Assembly (NCBI RefSeq): GCF_052115025.1
Contig: NZ_JBFRFW010000010.1
Location: 124,001-188,000, forward strand
Length of the DNA: 64,000 nucleotides
Source of the DNA: Bradyrhizobium_A sp052115025
GTDB taxonomy: Bacteria; Pseudomonadota; Alphaproteobacteria; Rhizobiales; Xanthobacteraceae
Reading direction: 5' to 3'
A program made the position numbers and the translations under genes. How positions within the stretch are numbered: the first letter of the stretch is position 1; every line of letters starts with the position of its first letter. The notes beneath the pieces are model-generated. The model was not told where the DNA came from, ran no database searches, and saw nothing but the letters and a program-made list of their open reading frames with translations. This document shows positions 60,099 through 64,000 of this stretch, one piece after another.

Positions 60099-61487
60099 AT
60101 GTCCGAGCGGTGGACGCCCGACAGCTGGCGCAACAAGCCAGTCGTGCAAGTGCCGGAGTATCCGGATGTGAAGGCCTTGAACGATGTCGAGGCGCAGCTT
60201 GCCACGTTTCCGCCGCTGGTTTTCGCAGGTGAGGCGCGCAACCTGAAGAAGGCGCTGGGACGTGTGGCGGCCGGCGAAGCCTTCCTGCTGCAGGGCGGCG
60301 ACTGTGCCGAGAGCTTCGCCGAGCATGGCGCCAACAACATCCGCGACTTCTTCCGCGTCTTCCTGCAGATGGCGGTGGTCCTGACCTATGCCGGCTCGCT
60401 GCCGGTGGTGAAGGTCGGCCGCATCGCCGGCCAGTTCGCCAAGCCGCGGTCGTCGCCGGTCGAGAAAGCCAACGGCATCGAGCTGCCGAGCTATCGCGGC
60501 GACATCGTCAACGACATCGCGTTCACCGCCGAAGCCCGCACGCCGGATCCGCAGCGGCAGATGATGGCCTATCGCCAGTCGGCCGCGACGCTGAACCTGC
60601 TGCGCGCGTTCGCCACCGGCGGCTTCGCCAATCTCGGCAGCGTCAACCAGTGGATGCTCGGCTTTCTCAAGGATTCGCCGCAGTCCCGCCGCTACACCGA
60701 GCTTGCCGACCGCATCTCGGAGGCGCTCAACTTCATGCGCGCCTGCGGCCTCGATTTCGACAGCCATCCGGAGCTGCGCACCACCGACTTCTACACCAGC
60801 CACGAGGCGCTGCTGCTCGGTTACGAGCAGGCGCTGACCCGCGTGGATTCCACCACCGGCGACTGGTACGCGACCTCCGGCCACATGATCTGGATCGGCG
60901 ATCGCACGCGCCAGCTCGACCACGCCCATGTCGAGTATTTCCGTGGCATCAAGAACCCGATCGGTCTCAAGTGCGGCCCGTCGCTGAAGCCGGACGAACT
61001 GATCAGGCTGATCGACGTGCTCAACCCGGACAACGAGCCCGGCCGCCTGACGCTGATCGCCCGGTTCGGCTCCGACAAGGTCGGTGACCACCTGCCGGGC
61101 TTGATCCGCGCGGTCGAGCGCGAGGGCCGCAAGGTGGTGTGGTCGTGCGATCCGATGCACGGCAACACCATCACCGCGACCAGCGGCTACAAGACCCGGC
61201 CGTTCGACCGCATCCTGTCCGAGGTGCGCTCGTTCTTCGCGATCCATGCCGCGGAAGGCACTCACGCCGGCGGCGTGCATCTCGAGATGACCGGCAAGGA
61301 CGTCACCGAATGCATCGGCGGCGCGCGCGCGCTGACCGACGAGGATCTCAACGACCGCTATCACACGGTCTGCGATCCACGCCTCAATGCCGAGCAGTCG
61401 ATCGACATGGCCTTCCTGATCGCCGAGCTGCTGAAGCAGGAGCGGGCAGGCAAGATCAAGCCGCTGCCCGCCGCGTCGGGCATGTGA
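60099..61487 (+). CDS. aroG: 3-deoxy-7-phosphoheptulonate synthase, class II (plant type)
   Basis: A 462-aa class II DAHP synthase, the first enzyme of the shikimate pathway: phosphoenolpyruvate plus erythrose 4-phosphate gives DAHP. Markers in order are WRNKPVVQVPEYPDVKALND, AFLLQGGDCAESFAEHGANN (metal-binding Cys), KVGRIAGQFAKPRSSPVEKA, WIGDRTRQLDHAHVEYFRGI, KCGPSLKPDEL, WSCDPMHGNTI and GGVHLEMTGKDVTECIGG. ATG 60099 matches the family. The dgkA gene follows after 15 bp and may be co-transcribed. Some annotations call this gene aroF or aroH; the class is certain, the letter is not. Confidence 0.95.
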   Translation: MSERWTPDSWRNKPVVQVPEYPDVKALNDVEAQLATFPPLVFAGEARNLKKALGRVAAGEAFLLQGGDCAESFAEHGANNIRDFFRVFLQMAVVLTYAGSLPVVKVGRIAGQFAKPRSSPVEKANGIELPSYRGDIVNDIAFTAEARTPDPQRQMMAYRQSAATLNLLRAFATGGFANLGSVNQWMLGFLKDSPQSRRYTELADRISEALNFMRACGLDFDSHPELRTTDFYTSHEALLLGYEQALTRVDSTTGDWYATSGHMIWIGDRTRQLDHAHVEYFRGIKNPIGLKCGPSLKPDELIRLIDVLNPDNEPGRLTLIARFGSDKVGDHLPGLIRAVEREGRKVVWSCDPMHGNTITATSGYKTRPFDRILSEVRSFFAIHAAEGTHAGGVHLEMTGKDVTECIGGARALTDEDLNDRYHTVCDPRLNAEQSIDMAFLIAELLKQERAGKIKPLPAASGM

Positions 61488-61502
61488 GGCCGGGGCGCTG
61501 AT

Positions 61503-61856
61503 TTGCTGCGATTCTGGCGCGCCAGCATCAACACCTGGAACGGGTTGACCTTCGCAACCCGTTCCGAACAGGCCATCCGTGAGGAACTGGTGGCGCTGGT
61601 CATCGCGCTGCCGCTCGCCTTCGTGGTCGGCACCACCGCGGTGCGCCGGGTCGAACTGATCGCGGTGGTGCTGCTTCTGCTCACCGTCGAACTGCTGAAC
61701 ACGGCGATCGAGAAGCTCGCCGACCGCCTGACCACCGACCACGATCCGCAGATCGGGCGGGTCAAGGACATGGGCTCGGCGGCGGTCGGCGTCGCGCTGG
61801 TGATCGCGGGCCTCGTCTGGCTGGTCGCCATCGCCGAGCGCATAGGGGTCCTGTAG
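61503..61856 (+). CDS. dgkA: Diacylglycerol kinase (DgkA family)
   Basis: A 117-aa inner-membrane kinase with three membrane helices. FWRASINTWNGLTFATRSEQ, AIREELVALVIALPLAFVVG and the active-site block ELLNTAIEKLADRLTTDHDP, IGRVKDMGSAAVGVALVIAG are the family pattern (E-x-x-N-T-A-I-E, K-D-x-x-x-A-A-V). It phosphorylates diacylglycerol to phosphatidate. The start is a TTG, 15 bp after the DAHP synthase stop, so the two are likely one transcript. Confidence 0.9.
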   Translation: MLRFWRASINTWNGLTFATRSEQAIREELVALVIALPLAFVVGTTAVRRVELIAVVLLLLTVELLNTAIEKLADRLTTDHDPQIGRVKDMGSAAVGVALVIAGLVWLVAIAERIGVL

Positions 61857-61887
61857 CGGCCGCGTTGCGCGGCGCCGGACGTCCGGG

Positions 61888-62039
61888 CTAGTGTCCAGCA
61901 TCCGAAGTTCGCACGATTTCGCGGCTCGCTCTTTCGCGAACTTCGAATTCGAGAAGGACACTAGATATGGATTTCTAGTGTTCTGATCGGTTCGCAAGTT
62001 CGTACTGAGGTTGCCGCCAATGCGGCGAACTTGCGAACC
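61888..62039. repeat. Nested and tandem inverted repeats in the dgkA-nadE gap
   Basis: CTAGTGTCC (61888-61896) matches GGACACTAG (61956-61964) with GAAGTTCGC (61904-61912) and GCGAACTTC (61936-61944) nested inside. A second, separate element is GGTTCGCAAGTTCG (61989-62002) with CGAACTTGCGAACC (62026-62039), a perfect 14-bp stem. The shared GAACTT/AAGTTC core relates the two. They resemble the interspersed intergenic palindromes of Bradyrhizobium-like genomes. The last ends 18 bp before the nadE start, so it may influence nadE translation. Confidence 0.8.
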
Positions 62040-62057
62040 TGGACGCTAGATGGGGCC

Positions 62058-63809
62058 ATGACCGACAGCCGCCAACTGATCATCACGCTCGCCCAGCTCA
62101 ATCCGATCGTCGGCGACGTCGACGGCAACGCCGCGAAGGCCCGTGACGCGCGCGCGCGCGCGGCCGCCGCGGGCGCCGACCTCGTCGTGTTCTCCGAATT
62201 GTTCATCGCCGGCTATCCGCCGGAGGACCTGGTGCTCAAGCCCGCGTTCCAGGCGGCGTGCCGCGCGGCGGTGGAAGCGCTCGCCCGCGAGACCGCCGAT
62301 GGCGGGCCGGCCCTGCTGATCGGCACGCCCTGGGTCGACGACGGCAAGCTCTACAATGCCTGCGCGCTGCTCGACGGCGGGCGCATCGCTGCGCTGCGGT
62401 TCAAGGCCAACCTGCCGAACTATGGCGTGTTCGACGAGAAGCGGGTGTTCGCGCGTGGCCCGGCGGCCGGCCCCGTGACGGTGCGCGGCGTGCGGATCGG
62501 CGTGCCGATCTGCGAGGACACCTGGATGGAGGAATCCGCCGACTACGAGAATGTGGTCGAGTGCCTCGCCGAGACCGGCGCCGAGATCCTGATCGTGCCC
62601 AACGGCTCGCCCTATGCCCGCGGCAAGGCCGACATCCGCCTGTCGATGGCGGTGGCGCGCGTCACCGAGAGCGACCTGCCGCTGGTCTACCTCAACCAGG
62701 TCGGTGGCCAGGACGAACTGGTGTTCGATGGCGCCTCGTTCGTGCTGCATGCCGATCGCACGCTGGCAGCACAGCTGCCGGCGTTCGAGGAAAGCCTCAC
62801 CACGCTGCGCTGGACCAGGAATGGCGACGACTGGCGCTGCGAGGGGCCGATCGCGTCGCCGCTCGGCGACGACGAGGCCGACTACGCCGCCTGCGTGCTC
62901 GGCCTGCGTGACTATGTCGGCAAAAATGGTTTTCCCGGCGTGCTGATCGGCATTTCCGGCGGCATCGATTCGGCGCTGTGTGCCGCGATCGCGGTGGATG
63001 CGCTCGGCGCCGAACGGGTGCGCGGCGTCATGCTGCCGTTCCGCTTCACCGCGCAGGCCTCGCTCGACGATGCGGCGCGGCTCGCCGCGGCGCTGGGCTT
63101 CGGCTACGAGACGCTGCCGATCGCCGCCGCCGTCAACGGCTTCGAGGAGATTTTGGCGGCGCCGTTCCAGGGGCTCGCCCGCGACATCACCGAGGAGAAC
63201 CTGCAGGCGCGCACCCGCGGCGTGCTGCTGATGGCGCTGTCCAACAAGTCCGGCGCGATGCTGGTGACCACCGGCAACAAGTCGGAGATGTCGGTCGGCT
63301 ATGCCACGCTCTATGGCGACATGAACGGCGGCTTCAATCCGATCAAGGATCTGTACAAGACCCAGGTGTTCCGCCTGTCGCGGCTGCGCAACGGCTGGAA
63401 GCCGAGCGGCGCGCGCGGGCCGTCCGGCGAGGTCATTCCGGACGAGATCATCGTTCGCCCGCCGACCGCGGAGCTGCGGGACAACCAGCTCGACCAGGAT
63501 TCGCTGCCGCCCTACGACATTCTCGACGGCATCCTGGAGCGCCTCGTGGAGCGCGAGGAGCCGCTCGCGGCCATTGTCGCCGCCGGTTTCGATCGCGACA
63601 TCGTGGCGCGGGTGGACCAGCTGCTCAACGTCGCCGAGTACAAGCGCCGCCAGGCGGCACCGGGCGTGAAGGTGACGGCTCGGAATTTCGGCCGTGACCG
63701 CCGTTACCCGATCACCAACCGCTTCCGCGACCTCGGCCATCCGCTGCCGGCGCCGGACGACAGCCTCGTCACCCGCGCGGGCCGCGGCTCGGTGACCTAC
63801 GACGAATAG
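62058..63809 (+). CDS. nadE: Glutamine-dependent NAD+ synthetase
   Basis: A 583-aa fusion of an N-terminal nitrilase-like glutaminase (about 1-270) and a C-terminal NAD synthetase (about 280-583). The glutaminase triad is Glu in VVFSELFIAGYPPEDL, Lys in FKANLPNYGVFDE and Cys in GVPICEDTWME. The synthetase P-loop is IGISGGIDSALCA, with TTGNKSEMSVGYATLYGDMN, GGFNPIKDLYKTQV after it. It amidates nicotinate adenine dinucleotide using ammonia from glutamine. ATG 62058 fits homology; the frame is open nine codons upstream inside a palindrome and is not used. Confidence 0.95.
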   Translation: MTDSRQLIITLAQLNPIVGDVDGNAAKARDARARAAAAGADLVVFSELFIAGYPPEDLVLKPAFQAACRAAVEALARETADGGPALLIGTPWVDDGKLYNACALLDGGRIAALRFKANLPNYGVFDEKRVFARGPAAGPVTVRGVRIGVPICEDTWMEESADYENVVECLAETGAEILIVPNGSPYARGKADIRLSMAVARVTESDLPLVYLNQVGGQDELVFDGASFVLHADRTLAAQLPAFEESLTTLRWTRNGDDWRCEGPIASPLGDDEADYAACVLGLRDYVGKNGFPGVLIGISGGIDSALCAAIAVDALGAERVRGVMLPFRFTAQASLDDAARLAAALGFGYETLPIAAAVNGFEEILAAPFQGLARDITEENLQARTRGVLLMALSNKSGAMLVTTGNKSEMSVGYATLYGDMNGGFNPIKDLYKTQVFRLSRLRNGWKPSGARGPSGEVIPDEIIVRPPTAELRDNQLDQDSLPPYDILDGILERLVEREEPLAAIVAAGFDRDIVARVDQLLNVAEYKRRQAAPGVKVTARNFGRDRRYPITNRFRDLGHPLPAPDDSLVTRAGRGSVTYDE

Positions 63810-63826
63810 TGAAGCGGCCGCGCGCC

Positions 63827-64000
63827 TCAGCGCGCGGGGATGAAGGTCGGGCCGACCGAGCGGATCGGCTTGCTGCCGCCGGCGTCGGTCGCGGGCGGGG
63901 CAGGGCTTGCGGACGCCGCGGGCGTCGGGGGGCTCGCTGGCGCCGCGGGGGCCGTCGGCGCGCCTTTCTTCTGGCCCTGCGTCGACTTGGCCGGTGCCAG
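63827..64000 (-). CDS. C-terminal part of an Ala/Pro-rich protein (5' end outside window)
   Basis: On the minus strand the frame is open from the window edge to a TGA at 63827-63829, giving 57 residues. They are Ala/Pro-rich (APTAPAAPASPPTPAASASP) and end SKPIRSVGPTFIPAR. The terminal V-G-P-T-F-x-P motif is reminiscent of the end of exported DUF2865 proteins of Bradyrhizobium relatives, but this is weak. An 8-bp perfect hairpin (CCGCGCGC 63818-63825 with GCGCGCGG 63830-63837) covers the stop and could serve both convergent genes. Confidence 0.55.
   Translation of the reverse strand: MAPAKSTQGQKKGAPTAPAAPASPPTPAASASPAPPATDAGGSKPIRSVGPTFIPAR

Noticed and set aside
57022..63740. Several very long antisense frames opposite gor, the DAHP synthase and nadE
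   Set aside because: Their composition is rich in His, Arg, Gly and Asp without motifs, and each faces a well-supported enzyme gene.

Overview
The window reads as chromosome of a high-GC alphaproteobacterium of the Bradyrhizobium/Rhodopseudomonas/Afipia group (order Hyphomicrobiales). The grounds are the conserved housekeeping block on the right (dusA, retropepsin-like protease, DUF1289, histidine kinase, mrp, moaA, gph, rpiA, DUF2059, gor, class II DAHP synthase, dgkA, nadE), Rhizobiales-type intergenic palindromes near 47.7 and 61.9 kb, and an alphaproteobacterial cold-shock gene. Species cannot be fixed from sequence reading alone.

Layout. 0-8.3 kb: the tail of a filamentous-haemagglutinin-like protein, an XRE-cupin regulator, a C-C-hydrolase-like alpha/beta hydrolase, a streptothricin-acetyltransferase-like GNAT, a SnoaL-like protein with its TetR regulator and a perfect 20-bp operator, rpsU, a cold-shock gene and two small unknown genes. 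8.3-30.5 kb: accessory DNA bracketed by gene fragments (SDR, enoyl-CoA hydratase) that each abut the same 17-mer. It holds two transport/oxidation modules. The minus-strand module has a dipeptide-type ABC transporter, two LLM flavin monooxygenase-like proteins and an acyl-CoA-dehydrogenase-like (SfnB/DszC type) protein, with a MocR regulator, an MFS carrier and a GNAT-like protein upstream. The plus-strand module has a polyamine-type ABC transporter, an atypical ureohydrolase and a second SfnB-like flavoprotein in one translationally coupled operon.

30.5-45.2 kb: an aromatic meta-cleavage cluster. A LysR regulator is divergent from a FAD monooxygenase, an HSL-family hydrolase with Cys at the nucleophile position, a type I extradiol dioxygenase, a C-C hydrolase, a 2-keto-4-pentenoate-type hydratase, a SnoaL-like protein, an amidase, an OprB-like porin, another SnoaL-like protein and a flavin-reductase-fold protein. 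An AraC regulator and a ring-cleaving dioxygenase follow on the other strand. Aldolase and acetaldehyde dehydrogenase are absent, so the lower pathway must lie elsewhere.

45.5-46.1 kb: a decayed junction. The 5' part of a LuxR-type autoinducer-binding gene runs into the 5' part of an integrase gene, immediately upstream of dusA, a known integration site for islands and prophages. From dusA onward the content is core metabolism. The most distinctive observations are the ureohydrolase with two substituted active-site positions inside a transporter/flavoprotein operon, the Cys-for-Ser hydrolase in the catabolic cluster, and the integrase remnant at dusA.
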